From contig CAWHBK010000004.1 of the NCBI GenBank assembly GCA_963827605.1, positions 186,001 to 250,000 on the forward strand: 64,000 nt of DNA, given 5' to 3'. This DNA comes from DSYU01 sp963827605 (GTDB lineage Bacteria; Chloroflexota; Anaerolineae; Anaerolineales; Anaerolineaceae). How positions within the stretch are numbered: the first letter of the stretch is position 1; each line of letters begins with the position of its first letter. Positions 1 through 9,128 of the stretch are shown here, piece by piece. The notes under the pieces are model-generated. The model did no database searches, was not told the origin of the DNA, and saw nothing but the letters and a program-made list of their open reading frames with translations. A program made the position numbers and the translations under genes.

Positions 1-279
1 GCGGTATTCCGGCAGCGAGAAAGCCCGGTTCGTAGGTGAGCTGGATGAGGATCTCTTCAGGATCCAGTCCGGAAACCACGCTGGCTGGCGCTGCTGTAGC
101 AGCCGGTTTGATAGGTTCCGCGGTAGGGCCGCTGTATCAGTCGGTTTAGTGGGTTCCGCGCCGGTCTGCGGCACAGGAACCGGGGCGCAGGCTGCGAGGA
201 TGAAGATGAGCAAGGCGAGAAAAACCTTCGCTGCGAGGAAACGAATTATAAATTTGTGAGAAGAAAACCTGGTAAACAT
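1..279 (-). CDS. Putative lipoprotein, N-terminal part, cut by window edge
   Basis: Read on the minus strand from ATG at 279, the product starts with a basic stretch, a hydrophobic segment and a lipobox-like FILAAC, so it is probably a lipid-anchored exported protein. After the Cys comes a Pro/Thr/Ala-rich linker with two imperfect copies of an AEPxKPxxTAA unit. The frame breaks inside the second copy, near the GGG at 126-128. One added base restores a continuous linker followed by a folded-looking segment beginning SGLDPEEILIQLTYEPG, which runs off the window. A homopolymer error is therefore likely. The mature domain is mostly outside the window and cannot be assigned. Confidence 0.6.
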   Translation of the reverse strand, partial: MFTRFSSHKFIIRFLAAKVFLALLIFILAACAPVPVPQTGAEPTKPTDTAALPRNLSNRLLQQRQPAWFPDWILKRSSSSSPTNRAFSLPEYR

Positions 280-408
280 TTTCGTTCGCCTTTCGGTTGT
301 TGTTTGATGTATAGGGCTCAGGACGGTCTTTGTGCCTGTCCGCTGCCCTTACTACAGGTAAGACGCCGAAAGGCGACAAAGGTTCCATAAATTATCGGAA
401 ATTTTTGA

Positions 409-651
409 TTATTTAGCACGCATGAAAGAACCATTCTTATACAGGCTGCCACGAGCCAATCGCCCCGTTTTGCCGATGGCTGCACGGCAGATCGACCACC
501 TCGCAAGGAAGGCAGCCAACCCTTCCCTGAACCGCTCAGCCCTCGAGAATTAGATGTCATCCGACTTCTTGGCGCCGGCCGGTGTCACTCAAACTACTCA
601 GCACACGCACCTGGCAAGATTCAGGCAACATCCTCGCCTGTTATAAAGTAG
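409..651 (+). pseudogene. Remnant of a LuxR-type HTH C-terminus
   Basis: The open frame 409-651 contains EPLSPRELDVIRLLGAG (about 529-579), which matches the first helix of a LuxR/GerE HTH as found at the end of MalT-like regulators. The rest of the HTH is not recognisable and the frame has no clear start. It lies 240 bp before an intact regulator of the same class, so it may be the tail of a lost or duplicated neighbour. The flanking stretch 280-889 shows no other gene; the reverse-strand frames there have no family features. Confidence 0.4.
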
Positions 652-889
652 AACGCAAAAAGGTGTAATTGAAAACTGAAGCGAAAACGATTGTCCGGCG
701 GTTTGGTTTTCGTACGCTCGCATGCGCCTGTTTTGGCTGGTACTGAAATAGTCTGGTACCAGGCTTTCTCCCAGGTGATCTATTTCCACTGTTGGAAAAT
801 CAAGGAGCACTCTGTACTCTTGGGGATATAATAATAAATACTGCTTCAACTTTGCGTGGGAAGAATTCCAAAGAAACAACAGTTGTCGT

Positions 890-3661
890 ATGCTAAAAAC
901 CGACTCGCTCATCCGCACAAAGCTGCGCCAGCCCTTCATCCGGCCAGGGTTGGTTTCCCGGCCGCGGCTCCAGGAACAGATCACGCGGGGGCTGCGGGGT
1001 CCGCTTACCTTGATTACCGCCCCCGCTGGTTTTGGCAAGACCACCCTGGTGGCATCCTGTGTCGCCCGGTGTGGAATGCCGGTAGCCTGGCTGTCTCTCG
1101 ATCCGAATGATAATCAGGCCGGGCGTTTCCTGACCTATCTGATCGCCGCCCTACAGGCTGCCGACAATCGGATCGGCAGTGAGGCCGCCCAACTCATAGC
1201 GGGAATACAGCAAGCGCCACCTGAAGCGGTTCTGACCAGCCTCATTAATGACCTGGACAGCGCCAACACGGAGATAGCCCTGGTATTGGATGACTACCAG
1301 CTAATGAACAATCAGGCGGTACATGCGGAAGTGACTTTTTTACTCGAGCACTGCCCGAGTACCTTCCATCTCGTAATCGCTACCCGTTCGGACCCTCCGC
1401 TTCCGTTGGCCCGCTTGCGCGCGCGCAGCCAGACGGTGGAGCTCCGGGCGGCCGAGCTACGCTTTACAGAGCCCGAGGCGGTTCAGTTCCTGAATGACAT
1501 CGTGGGTCTCCACCTGGATGCCGGAGCGATCGCGGTACTCGAAGAGCGTACGGAAGGGTGGGTGGCCGGCTTGCAAATGGCGTCAATCGCGCTGCAATCG
1601 CATCTCTCCACGCGCGATCGGAAAGACATAATCGGATTTATCGAAGGGTTCTCCGGCACAAACCGCTATATTCTGGACTATCTTTTGGAGGAGGTCCTGG
1701 CCAGCCAGCCGCCAGAAATCCAGCATTTTCTGCTGGTTACCTCGATTTTAGAGCGCCTGACGGGTCCCCTCTGTGATGCGCTTTTGGCAAGCGACGAACG
1801 ACCCGCGTTAAGCGGTAAGGATGAAGAGCCTCATTCGGGACTGCCGTCCTTTCGCCAATCCGTTTCAGTTCTGGAAACCCTGGAACGGGAAAACCTTTTT
1901 CTGATATCCCTGGATGATGAGCGGCAGTGGTACCGCTATCACCACCTGTTTGCCGATCTACTCAGAGCCCGGCTGCACCAGGCTCAACCTGATTTGGTCA
2001 CTCGATTGCATATCCGGGCATCCGCCTGGTTAGAGCAGGCTGGATACATCCCCGAAGCGATCCAACACCTCTTCGCCGCTCATCTGGACAACCAGGCAGC
2101 GGACCTGATCGAGCGCTACGGACCTGCGCGCTGGGCAGAGAGTGACCTTTCGGTGGTACAGATGGCGGACAGCCTGCCGCGCGGAATGCTCATTACCCGT
2201 CCAAAAATCGGTCTCTACCAGGCCTGGCTGTTCATCAACCAGGGTCAGATCGAAAAAGCCCTCCCGCTGTTGAATGGCCTGGCGCAACACCTCGCCGGTG
2301 CAGCCTCCCATTCTGGGCAGCAGTGGATACATACGATTGTCCGGTTGGCTCTGGCTTTTCTTGTCCAGTGGGCAAACCCGTCTGGATTGGACTCGCTCCC
2401 CGATATCCAGCTTTTCGAGGAGATCCCGGTCGAAGAGCCGATCATGCGTGACGCCGCGGATATTCTCTACGGGATGACCCTGGCAAGATATGGGGAAATC
2501 GACCGCGCCGTAGAATTCTCGACCAGGCTAATGCAGAAGGATAAGGATTCCAGTAAGTCGGCGTCCAGTAGCACGGCGCCTCTTGGAACGCAGGCGATCC
2601 CCACGCTGGTGCCCTTTCTTGCCACGATGTACTGGTTCCAGGGTCGTTTGCACGCAGCGGCATCCATGTGCCGCGAATTTCTGGATCCCATCAAGGAGAA
2701 GGGCATCCGGGTTTCTACTGCCGGCAATATGGATATCATCCTGGGTGGAGTGCTGTACGAATGGAATTGCCTGGAAGAGGCCGAGCAGCATATCCGAGAC
2801 GGGCTGCAAGCCAATGAACCCTGGCGAAATATCATGACGGATGCCTTTGGTCTCTTATCCCTGACGCATATCCTGCAGGTGAAGGGAGATTATTCCGGGG
2901 CGATGCAGATCGTAGAGAAATTTGAAACCAGGCTGCAAGGGCAATCCCGACCGGTTGAATTTGGAGAAGATTTTCGCACCCTGCGCATCCGCGTGCAGCT
3001 GGCTTCTGGGGATCTCGAAACCGCATGCAATTGGGCAGATCAAATCCAGCACAGCGAGGATTTCCACCTCCACGAGAAACATTACGTGCCCATGCTGGCC
3101 CTTATCCGCCTGGCGCAGGGTAGGTTTGCCGACGTGGAAAAAATGCTGACTGGGATGTCCTCCCAAGATTTGGCTGGCAATCGCATCACCAGGCAGATCG
3201 AAACCAATTTGCTCGTATCCGCGGCGATTGCTGGCCAGCAGCGCCTGCCAGAAGCCTTTCGATTAATCGAAGCGTGCCTTTCACTGGCTGAACCGGAAGG
3301 CTATATGCGCGTCTTCTTAGATATTGGGGAACCGGTTCGTGAACTGCTGGCCGCCTATCGACGGTCAGATGCTCCGGTTCATCAAGAGTACGCTCAGAAA
3401 GTGCTGGCTGCGTTTTCGCCACTAAGCCGGGCAGGTTCTCCTGGTTCGCAGCCAGCCGGGCTAGTTGAACCACTCTCAGGCCGTGAGTTGGAAGTTCTTC
3501 AGCTACTGGCTCTGGGCAAAACCAATCCAGAGATCGCCCGGCAGCTCATCGTGGCGCCGGGCACCATCAAAGCCCACGCGGCCAGCATCTATCGCAAGCT
3601 GGATGTCACCAACCGGACTGAAGCAGTGGCACGCGCCCGGCAGATGGGTATCCTTCCCTGA
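890..3661 (+). CDS. LuxR family MalT-like ATP-dependent transcriptional regulator
   Basis: A 923-residue STAND-type regulator. The start LIRTKLRQPFIRPGLVSRPR is typical of MalT-like LuxR proteins. A P-loop APAGFGKTTL lies at about 44-53 and a Walker B-like segment (ALVLDDYQ) near 135. Then comes the winged-helix region with RYHHLFADLLRARL, a long helical TPR-like middle of about 400 residues, and a C-terminal LuxR HTH beginning LSGRELEVLQLLALGKTN (about 860-923). Such proteins are ATP-dependent activators that bind inducers through the helical region; the ligand here is unknown. No strong Shine-Dalgarno precedes ATG 890. It stands alone, 117 bp before an HD-GYP gene that also ends in a LuxR HTH. 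Confidence 0.9.
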   Translation: MLKTDSLIRTKLRQPFIRPGLVSRPRLQEQITRGLRGPLTLITAPAGFGKTTLVASCVARCGMPVAWLSLDPNDNQAGRFLTYLIAALQAADNRIGSEAAQLIAGIQQAPPEAVLTSLINDLDSANTEIALVLDDYQLMNNQAVHAEVTFLLEHCPSTFHLVIATRSDPPLPLARLRARSQTVELRAAELRFTEPEAVQFLNDIVGLHLDAGAIAVLEERTEGWVAGLQMASIALQSHLSTRDRKDIIGFIEGFSGTNRYILDYLLEEVLASQPPEIQHFLLVTSILERLTGPLCDALLASDERPALSGKDEEPHSGLPSFRQSVSVLETLERENLFLISLDDERQWYRYHHLFADLLRARLHQAQPDLVTRLHIRASAWLEQAGYIPEAIQHLFAAHLDNQAADLIERYGPARWAESDLSVVQMADSLPRGMLITRPKIGLYQAWLFINQGQIEKALPLLNGLAQHLAGAASHSGQQWIHTIVRLALAFLVQWANPSGLDSLPDIQLFEEIPVEEPIMRDAADILYGMTLARYGEIDRAVEFSTRLMQKDKDSSKSASSSTAPLGTQAIPTLVPFLATMYWFQGRLHAAASMCREFLDPIKEKGIRVSTAGNMDIILGGVLYEWNCLEEAEQHIRDGLQANEPWRNIMTDAFGLLSLTHILQVKGDYSGAMQIVEKFETRLQGQSRPVEFGEDFRTLRIRVQLASGDLETACNWADQIQHSEDFHLHEKHYVPMLALIRLAQGRFADVEKMLTGMSSQDLAGNRITRQIETNLLVSAAIAGQQRLPEAFRLIEACLSLAEPEGYMRVFLDIGEPVRELLAAYRRSDAPVHQEYAQKVLAAFSPLSRAGSPGSQPAGLVEPLSGRELEVLQLLALGKTNPEIARQLIVAPGTIKAHAASIYRKLDVTNRTEAVARARQMGILP

Positions 3662-3778
3662 CACCCTTGCTTCCTGCAGATATCCCCCGAATATCGCCTT
3701 TGGCAGGTGCAGGCCTCCCCGCCACGCGTTAAGCGAATGGCAAATGCGCTGAAATAACCAGTCAGGTATACTATATCA

Positions 3779-5335
3779 ATGGATGCAAAACCTGAGGCAA
3801 TCCCCAGCGGTGTGCGGCAGGCAGAACTCGTCACCGCCCTTTCGGTGGCAACCGATCTGGGCATGGGGCAGCCGCTGGAGTTTGCCATGCAGTCCTGCCA
3901 GGCAGCCATGCGACTGGCGGACAAATTAAATTTGACTGCGCAGGACCGGCGGGTGGTTTATTTTCAATCTTTGCTGCGCTATATTGGCTGCAACATCGAG
4001 ACCCACCTGCTCGCAGCCGTATTTGGTGATGAACTAACGTTACGAACGGATCTCATCCACGCCGACAATAACAGTCTCGATTTTCTTCGGCAGGCAGTTC
4101 AAGCAATTCGATCCGCCAATCCATCGAACCCTCCGGTACAAATGCTTCAGGCGATAACCCGGGGGATGATGGAAGCCAATCGATTCTCGAAAGAATTTTA
4201 TGCGGGTCACTGCGAAGTCGCCGAGCGACTGGCAGAACGCCTGGGTTTTGATAAACCTGTGGTTGCGGCGATTAAACAGGTTTACGCCCGCTGGGATGGC
4301 AAAGGCATTCCCGCTCTCAAAGGCGAAGCGATCGCGCCCGGCATGCTGGTGGTTTCGCTGGCGCAGGACGCAGTTTACATGCTTCACCTGGGTGGGGTAG
4401 AAATGGCCGTCAACCTGGTTCAACAGCGCAAAGGCACGTTATACGCACCGCAGCACGTTGATCTCTTCTGCCTTCACGCCAGGGAAATCCTTGCTGGTAC
4501 CGAGATGCGCTGGAAAGACATCCTTGCGCTGGAACCTGAGCCGCAGAAAACGCTCACCGAAGATGAGCTTGAGCGCGCCTGCCAGGCCATGGCGGATTTC
4601 GTCGATATGAAGTCGCCTTACCTGTTGGGTCATTCTCCGGGGGTGGCCCGGATTGCAGAAGGAGCAGCGCAGCAGTACAGACTCCCTGCCGCCGAGGTAA
4701 CCGAACTGCGCAGGGCCGCGCTCTTGCATGACCTTGGGCGGGTGGGCGTTTCAGCCGGCATTTGGGGAAAACAGGAACCGCTGACCGACCGGGACTGGGA
4801 GAAAATTCGCTTGCACCCTTACCATACCGAGCGAATTTTGTCCTATTCTCCAGCGTTGTCCCGGCTGGCACGCATCGCCTCCATGCATCACGAACGCTTG
4901 GACGGCAGCGGGTATCACCGCAATGCCATAGAGGCCATGCAGACACCCGCCGTGAGATTGTTGGCCGCCGCGGATGTCTACCAGGCCCTGACGGAACCCC
5001 GCCCGCACCGGCCCGCGCTGACGCCGGAAATGGCCGCCGAAATCCTGCGGTCCGAAGTCAAAGCCGGCCGCCTGGACGGGGAGGCTACAAACTGTGTGCT
5101 GGCAGCGATGGGCGAACAGAGATCCACCAAAAAGCAGTTCGCGGGCGGATTGAGCGAGCGCGAGGTGGAGGTACTGCGCCTGATTGCCCGCGGCCATTCC
5201 ATAAAAGATATGGCCGGACGGTTGGTCATTTCGCCTAAAACAGTCGACAGTCATATCCAGCATATCTACAACAAAATTGGGGTGGGTACCCGTGCCGGCG
5301 CCACACTGTACGCGATGGAACATAATCTCCTCTGA
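3779..5335 (+). CDS. HD-GYP domain protein with C-terminal LuxR HTH
   Basis: 518 residues in three parts. The N-terminal half is a degenerate HD-GYP-like module: it keeps a YARWDGKGIP segment near 180 but has no HD pair. The central module keeps the metal and active-site elements: LLHDLGRVGV, HPYHTERIL and HHERLDGSGYHR, with His where the family usually has Pro in GYP. The C-terminus is a LuxR HTH (LSEREVEVLRLIARGHS, about 455-518). Intact HD-GYP domains hydrolyse cyclic-di-GMP or related dinucleotides, so this could couple a nucleotide signal to DNA binding. That link is inferred. The start ATG 3779 follows a TATACTATAT stretch and no clear Shine-Dalgarno. Confidence 0.85.
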   Translation: MDAKPEAIPSGVRQAELVTALSVATDLGMGQPLEFAMQSCQAAMRLADKLNLTAQDRRVVYFQSLLRYIGCNIETHLLAAVFGDELTLRTDLIHADNNSLDFLRQAVQAIRSANPSNPPVQMLQAITRGMMEANRFSKEFYAGHCEVAERLAERLGFDKPVVAAIKQVYARWDGKGIPALKGEAIAPGMLVVSLAQDAVYMLHLGGVEMAVNLVQQRKGTLYAPQHVDLFCLHAREILAGTEMRWKDILALEPEPQKTLTEDELERACQAMADFVDMKSPYLLGHSPGVARIAEGAAQQYRLPAAEVTELRRAALLHDLGRVGVSAGIWGKQEPLTDRDWEKIRLHPYHTERILSYSPALSRLARIASMHHERLDGSGYHRNAIEAMQTPAVRLLAAADVYQALTEPRPHRPALTPEMAAEILRSEVKAGRLDGEATNCVLAAMGEQRSTKKQFAGGLSEREVEVLRLIARGHSIKDMAGRLVISPKTVDSHIQHIYNKIGVGTRAGATLYAMEHNLL

Positions 5336-5424
5336 ATTAAGAAAATCAGGTGATCTCCCGATGCGCTGAGAATCCAAAATGAGTATCCTCTTGGAAAATA
5401 AAACCGATATTTCAGGAGGAACCC

Positions 5425-6990
5425 ATGATTGGAAAACGGCTAGAAACGCTTGCTGATCTTACCCATGCATCCGCCGTGGAACTTGCGGAACAGATCGCGC
5501 GCGGCGAGGTTTCATCCCAGGAAGTGGTTGAGGCCCATATCGCTCAGATCGAGCAGGTCAATCCGCGCTTAAATGCCGTAGTCGTCAAACGCTACGGGCA
5601 AGCCCGGGCGGAGGCAAAGGCTGCGGATGCAAGGCGCGCCAGCGGTGAAAGATTGCCGCCCCTGCACGGTGTTCCGGTGACCATTAAAGAATGCCTGGCG
5701 GTCGAAGGCACCCCGTCCACCTTTGGGCTCACCGGGCAAACAACTGCGCTCGCCAAACAAGATGCGCAGGCGGTGGCGCGCCTGCGCCAGGCTGGCGCGA
5801 TTATTCTGGGGAAGACCAATGTGGCGCAGCTGCTGCTCTATTACGAAAGCGATAACCCGGTCTACGGCCGCACGAACAATCCCTGGAATCCAAACCGGAC
5901 ACCGGGCGGCAGCAGCGGTGGCGAGGCAGCCATCATTGCGGCGGGTGGTTCTCCGTGGGGCATTGGCACCGACATTGGCGGCAGCCTGCGCATCCCGGCC
6001 GCTTTCTGCGGCATTACCAGCCTGAAGCCGACCACCGGACGGCTCAATGACCCCGGGCGGCTCAGCATCCCCATCGGCCAGCGGGCGATCATCAGCCAGG
6101 TAGGTCCATTGGCACGCAGCGTAGAGGATTTAGCCCTGCTCCTGGATGTGCTCAACGGCCTGAATATGGAACCCGCCCTGCCAATTCCGGATTACCAGAC
6201 GGTTGACCTTTCCAGGCTGCGCGTTGGTTTCTATACGCACGATGGCATCCTTGCCCCAGCGCCTGCGGTAGACCGCGCCGTGAAAGAAGCCGCAAACAGC
6301 CTGCGGCAGCAGGGCATGGATGTGTTTGACTGGACGCCTCCCGATTTACCCGAGGCTTTTCATCTCTTCTTCGCCCTGGTATCCGCCGACGGCGGCGCCG
6401 GTTTTCGCCGGGCCTGGGGAAAAAGTAAGCGTGATCCCCGGCCAAATACCATAACGACACTCGCCAGCCTGCCCTTACCCGTTCGCGCAGTGGCGCGCGA
6501 GCTGCTTCATCTGGCCGGTCAGCCAGGCATGTCCAGTTTCCTGAATCACTTTGGAAATACGCGAACCGATCAATACTGGCAGCTGGTGGAGGAGCACATG
6601 GATTACCAACAGCGCTTTGCGCAAGCGATGGAACGGGACCAGGTGGATATCATCCTTTCTCCAGCCTGTCCGCTGCCGGCCTTTACCCACGGGTCGAGCA
6701 ACGAGCTTGGGACGGCAGGCGCCTATACGATCCTGTACAACGTTTTGGGCTACCCTGCTGGCGTAGTACCTTTTACGCGTGTCAGGCAGAACGAGCAGGT
6801 AGGCCGGAGCGCTTCCAAAGATAGGATGGAAAATGCCGCCTACCATGTCGAACAAAACAGCGCAGGCTTGCCGGTTGGCGTGCAGGTCGCGGCCCGGCCC
6901 TGGCGGGAACACACGGCGCTGGCGGTGATGGCTGCGATTGAAAAGCAAGCCCTCCAGCAAGATGATTTTCCATCGACTCCGGTAACATAA
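5425..6990 (+). CDS. Amidase signature family hydrolase
   Basis: 521 residues, the normal length for amidase-signature enzymes. The Ser-cisSer-Lys triad is visible: Lys in VPVTIKECLAVEG, the cis-Ser in the Gly/Ser-rich TPGGSSGGEAA, and the nucleophile in GTDIGGSLRIPAAFCG. Similar enzymes hydrolyse carboxylic amides, from small amides to fatty-acid or peptide amides; the substrate cannot be read from the sequence. A strong Shine-Dalgarno (caggagga) precedes ATG 5425. The N-terminus has no signal peptide, so it is probably cytoplasmic. It is transcribed alone and ends at a long perfect hairpin. Confidence 0.9.
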   Translation: MIGKRLETLADLTHASAVELAEQIARGEVSSQEVVEAHIAQIEQVNPRLNAVVVKRYGQARAEAKAADARRASGERLPPLHGVPVTIKECLAVEGTPSTFGLTGQTTALAKQDAQAVARLRQAGAIILGKTNVAQLLLYYESDNPVYGRTNNPWNPNRTPGGSSGGEAAIIAAGGSPWGIGTDIGGSLRIPAAFCGITSLKPTTGRLNDPGRLSIPIGQRAIISQVGPLARSVEDLALLLDVLNGLNMEPALPIPDYQTVDLSRLRVGFYTHDGILAPAPAVDRAVKEAANSLRQQGMDVFDWTPPDLPEAFHLFFALVSADGGAGFRRAWGKSKRDPRPNTITTLASLPLPVRAVARELLHLAGQPGMSSFLNHFGNTRTDQYWQLVEEHMDYQQRFAQAMERDQVDIILSPACPLPAFTHGSSNELGTAGAYTILYNVLGYPAGVVPFTRVRQNEQVGRSASKDRMENAAYHVEQNSAGLPVGVQVAARPWREHTALAVMAAIEKQALQQDDFPSTPVT

Positions 6991-7029
6991 ATGCTGGCCC
7001 AGCATTTGTCCATGCGCCAACCTTGAGTA

Positions 7030-7071
7030 AAATGAAAGAAATGCACCAAAGATCGTGCATTTCTTTCATTT
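7030..7071 (+). terminator. Perfect 17-bp hairpin after the amidase gene
   Basis: Arms 7030-7046 and 7055-7071 are exact inverted repeats with an 8-nt loop. It lies 40 bp after the amidase stop. The second arm is T-rich, so it could act as an intrinsic terminator on + and also insulate the converging methyltransferase. Confidence 0.7.
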
Positions 7072-7148
7072 GTGGTATCGATCCTGGACCTGCCCATCCG
7101 ATAGGCAAATCCGGCCGCTACAACAGTATTCAGAATGGACGGTCGCTG

Positions 7149-7808
7149 TTATTGGCCTCTGGCCAGGATTACTTCGGACGGGAAGAAAAACTGCTGATGA
7201 TATTCTCGAACCAGCACCTGAAATCCGGCTTGCGGTAATAATCCGGCCAATAGTACTCCCCGGCAGCCGCCCATTAGAGCCGGGGCGTGCTGGTAGATCC
7301 ACTGGTAAATGTGACTGCCCGGACGCTCGCCTTCGGTCATATTCATTAGCACTAACCGCCCTCCCGGCTTCAGTACGCGTCGGAATTCTGCCAGAATGCG
7401 CGGCATCGCTTCCACCGGCATCAAATCAAACATATACCCATTAATCAACAGGTCAAAGGCGGCATCCGGGTATGGGATCGCAAATGCGCTGGCCTGTTTC
7501 AACTCCACCCGAGCCGGGGTGTTCTGCACCCGGTTCCGCGCTTTTTGTAGCATACCGCTGGAAATATCGATCCCCGCGTTCAAACCGGTCCGGTTGATCT
7601 TCACAATATCGGCCAGGATAAGACCCGTACCAGCCGCAACGTCCAGCACACTTTCGCCATCCTGAACCTTGGCCAGCTCAATTCCGCGCCGCCTGGCCCG
7701 TCCCTCGGTAAGCGCGCCCCAGCCATCATACATCCACGCCAGGTTATCATAGACTTTCTTCACCTCATCCTGTGTGAGGCGGGCATCGATCATCACGGGT
7801 GGTTTCAT
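7149..7808 (-). CDS. Class I SAM-dependent methyltransferase
   Basis: 219 residues when started at ATG 7808, which has a good Shine-Dalgarno (ggtaggag); the longer upstream frame lacks one. The Rossmann-fold SAM-binding signature VLDVAAGTGLILADI, acidic loop GIDISSGML and a motif-II region (FDLLINGYMFDLMP) place it in the UbiE/Methyltransf_11 group. The substrate is unknown. It lies 95 bp downstream of marR on the same strand, and that gap contains a half-site resembling the marR operator, so MarR control is likely. A role in modifying a toxic or redox-active small molecule is only a guess. Confidence 0.85.
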   Translation of the reverse strand: MKPPVMIDARLTQDEVKKVYDNLAWMYDGWGALTEGRARRRGIELAKVQDGESVLDVAAGTGLILADIVKINRTGLNAGIDISSGMLQKARNRVQNTPARVELKQASAFAIPYPDAAFDLLINGYMFDLMPVEAMPRILAEFRRVLKPGGRLVLMNMTEGERPGSHIYQWIYQHAPALMGGCRGVLLAGLLPQAGFQVLVREYHQQFFFPSEVILARGQ

Positions 7809-7846
7809 TGCTCTCCTACCTTTCGTTTGTATTGCCATTTCCCAAG

Positions 7847-7877
7847 CTTGCTGCTTACAATATTTGTATATAGCAAG
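7847..7877 (-). promoter_or_regulatory. Operator-like half-site before the methyltransferase gene
   Basis: ATTTGTAT at 7862-7869 repeats one arm of the marR palindrome at 8406-8422. It is followed by ATAGCAAG in place of the second arm. An outer inverted repeat CTTGCT/AGCAAG (7847-7852 and 7872-7877) encloses it. Confidence 0.45.
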
Positions 7878-7903
7878 TGATAGGATAAAAAAAGGGCAGC
7901 TTG

Positions 7904-8380
7904 CTAATCCTCGTTTTGCCCGCAGCAGGACTTGAGGGTGTTCATTATCGCCTGGTTCAAATTTTCCAGGCTGCGGAGCATCGGTTCGCGCTCGCCTTCT
8001 GGAATCGCCTGCAGCACCTGAGAAAAGAACGCTTGCAGCGTGCTATGTAAATGCTTTTTGGCTTGCCCTCCCTGTTCCGTCAGACGCACCCGAACAATGC
8101 GCCGGTCCTCAGCGTCCGGATGGCGTCCCACCAGCTCGCGCTGGACCAGTTGGTCGACCATGCGGGTCATGGTGCTGCTGGCTAACTTCATCTTCGAGCT
8201 CAGGTCATTCATCGATATACTTTCACCTTCTGGAATAGCAAGCAGCGTATACCCCTGGGAACCGGTTATGCCCAACTCCTCCGTACAAACCCGGTCACAC
8301 AGCGCGGAATAACGGACCAGATCATAGGTCAGCTGTTGAAGGGTGTCGGCATAAAGTAGCAGTGAAGAAGTTTTTTCCAT
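7904..8380 (-). CDS. MarR family transcriptional regulator
   Basis: 158 residues from ATG 8380 (MEKTSSLLLYADTLQQ); the frame extends upstream but that part overlaps the operator and is not protein-like. The winged-HTH core is visible: a helix ending SMNDLSSKMKLASSTMTRMVDQL and a wing with RHPDAEDRRIVRVRLTEQG, the classic MarR DxRxxxVxLT pattern. A 17-bp palindrome lies 26 bp upstream of the start, as expected for autorepression. A Cys pair near the C-terminus (KSCCGQNED) might sense oxidants, but this is not established for the family. Confidence 0.9.
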   Translation of the reverse strand: MEKTSSLLLYADTLQQLTYDLVRYSALCDRVCTEELGITGSQGYTLLAIPEGESISMNDLSSKMKLASSTMTRMVDQLVQRELVGRHPDAEDRRIVRVRLTEQGGQAKKHLHSTLQAFFSQVLQAIPEGEREPMLRSLENLNQAIMNTLKSCCGQNED

Positions 8381-8405
8381 AGTCCCATTACTTGTACATA
8401 TGAAT

Positions 8406-8422
8406 ATTTGTATTATACAAAT
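8406..8422 (-). promoter_or_regulatory. MarR operator palindrome
   Basis: ATTTGTATTATACAAAT is a 17-bp inverted repeat, perfect around its central base, placed 26 bp upstream of the marR start. AT-rich palindromes of this size are typical MarR sites. Confidence 0.7.
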
Positions 8423-8497
8423 AAATATAAAAAAAGTCAATACAGTAAATCTATGCCTGGGCAATTCGGAAACCCGAATTGAGCCTGCAGTACAGCA

Positions 8498-8530
8498 AAA
8501 GCCCCATCCCAATAATCAGGAAGGGGCTTT
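8498..8530 (-). terminator. Hairpin downstream of the VOC gene
   Basis: AAAGCCCC (8498-8505) pairs with GGGGCTTT (8523-8530) across a 17-nt loop, 60 bp after the glyoxalase-fold gene. On the minus strand the stem ends in TTTT. A second 7-bp hairpin (8463-8480) follows. Confidence 0.5.
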
Positions 8531-8589
8531 AAAAGGTCTTTTAGGGTGAGCGCACTGCAAAGGTGTGCATTCTACCCCAAACGTACCGG

Positions 8590-8952
8590 TTACATGGGGT
8601 TTAATAATTGAAAATAGTTTCCATCCGGATCCGCCAGGGTCGCTATCCAGCCGCTTTCGCTGCCCATGGTATAGGGTTCTTTGATCACCTTGCCGCCCAA
8701 AGCTTTGATCCGCTCAAACTCTTCTTTGACCTGCGAGGTTTCGAAATTCAGCATCACGCGTCCAGGATCTTTTGTCTGCCCACCCATTTCGGAATGATCG
8801 AGAATCGAAAAATAGCCGCTGCCCACCTGCCATCCAAAGAAACCATTCTCGGTATCCACCATATCTGCCGGCTTTCCAAGCACCTTTTCATAGAAAGCAG
8901 CCATAACTTTAGACTGTTTCGTTCCGATCATGACGGAATTTAGATTTAACAT
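8590..8952 (-). CDS. VOC (glyoxalase/bleomycin resistance) superfamily protein
   Basis: 120 residues forming one vicinal-oxygen-chelate module pair: an N-terminal beta-alpha unit (NSVMIGTKQSKVMAAFYEKVL) and a C-terminal unit ending ATLADPDGNYFQLLNPM, with the usual DPDGNxFxL motif and Glu/His-type ligand positions. VOC proteins include lyases, dioxygenases and antibiotic-binding proteins; no specific role can be assigned. It is monocistronic, on the same strand as marR and upstream of it, separated by hairpins. Confidence 0.85.
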   Translation of the reverse strand: MLNLNSVMIGTKQSKVMAAFYEKVLGKPADMVDTENGFFGWQVGSGYFSILDHSEMGGQTKDPGRVMLNFETSQVKEEFERIKALGGKVIKEPYTMGSESGWIATLADPDGNYFQLLNPM

Positions 8953-9094
8953 CTGATAGCATCCTTTCTGTCACAAACACTATGAACCGATTGTCGCGGC
9001 CTGAGCCTTGAAAAAATTATAACCAATTAAGTCCATATTTTTCACACCGAATTGCAACACAAAGACCGGTCTGCCCTTTATAAATGATGTAATA

Positions 9095-9103
9095 TGATAT
9101 AAT
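9095..9103 (+). promoter_or_regulatory. Extended -10 promoter for a structured leader
   Basis: TGATATAAT fits the extended -10 consensus TGnTATAAT. The -35 region is weak, as is usual for this class. Transcription would start near 9110, about 200 nt before the hydrolase start codon. Confidence 0.5.
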
Positions 9104-9128
9104 TAGTCAACAATAGATATTCATCTTG

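Noticed and set aside
598..1044. 148-codon reverse-strand frame
   Set aside because: It overlaps the LuxR gene start, has no Shine-Dalgarno and its composition is not protein-like.
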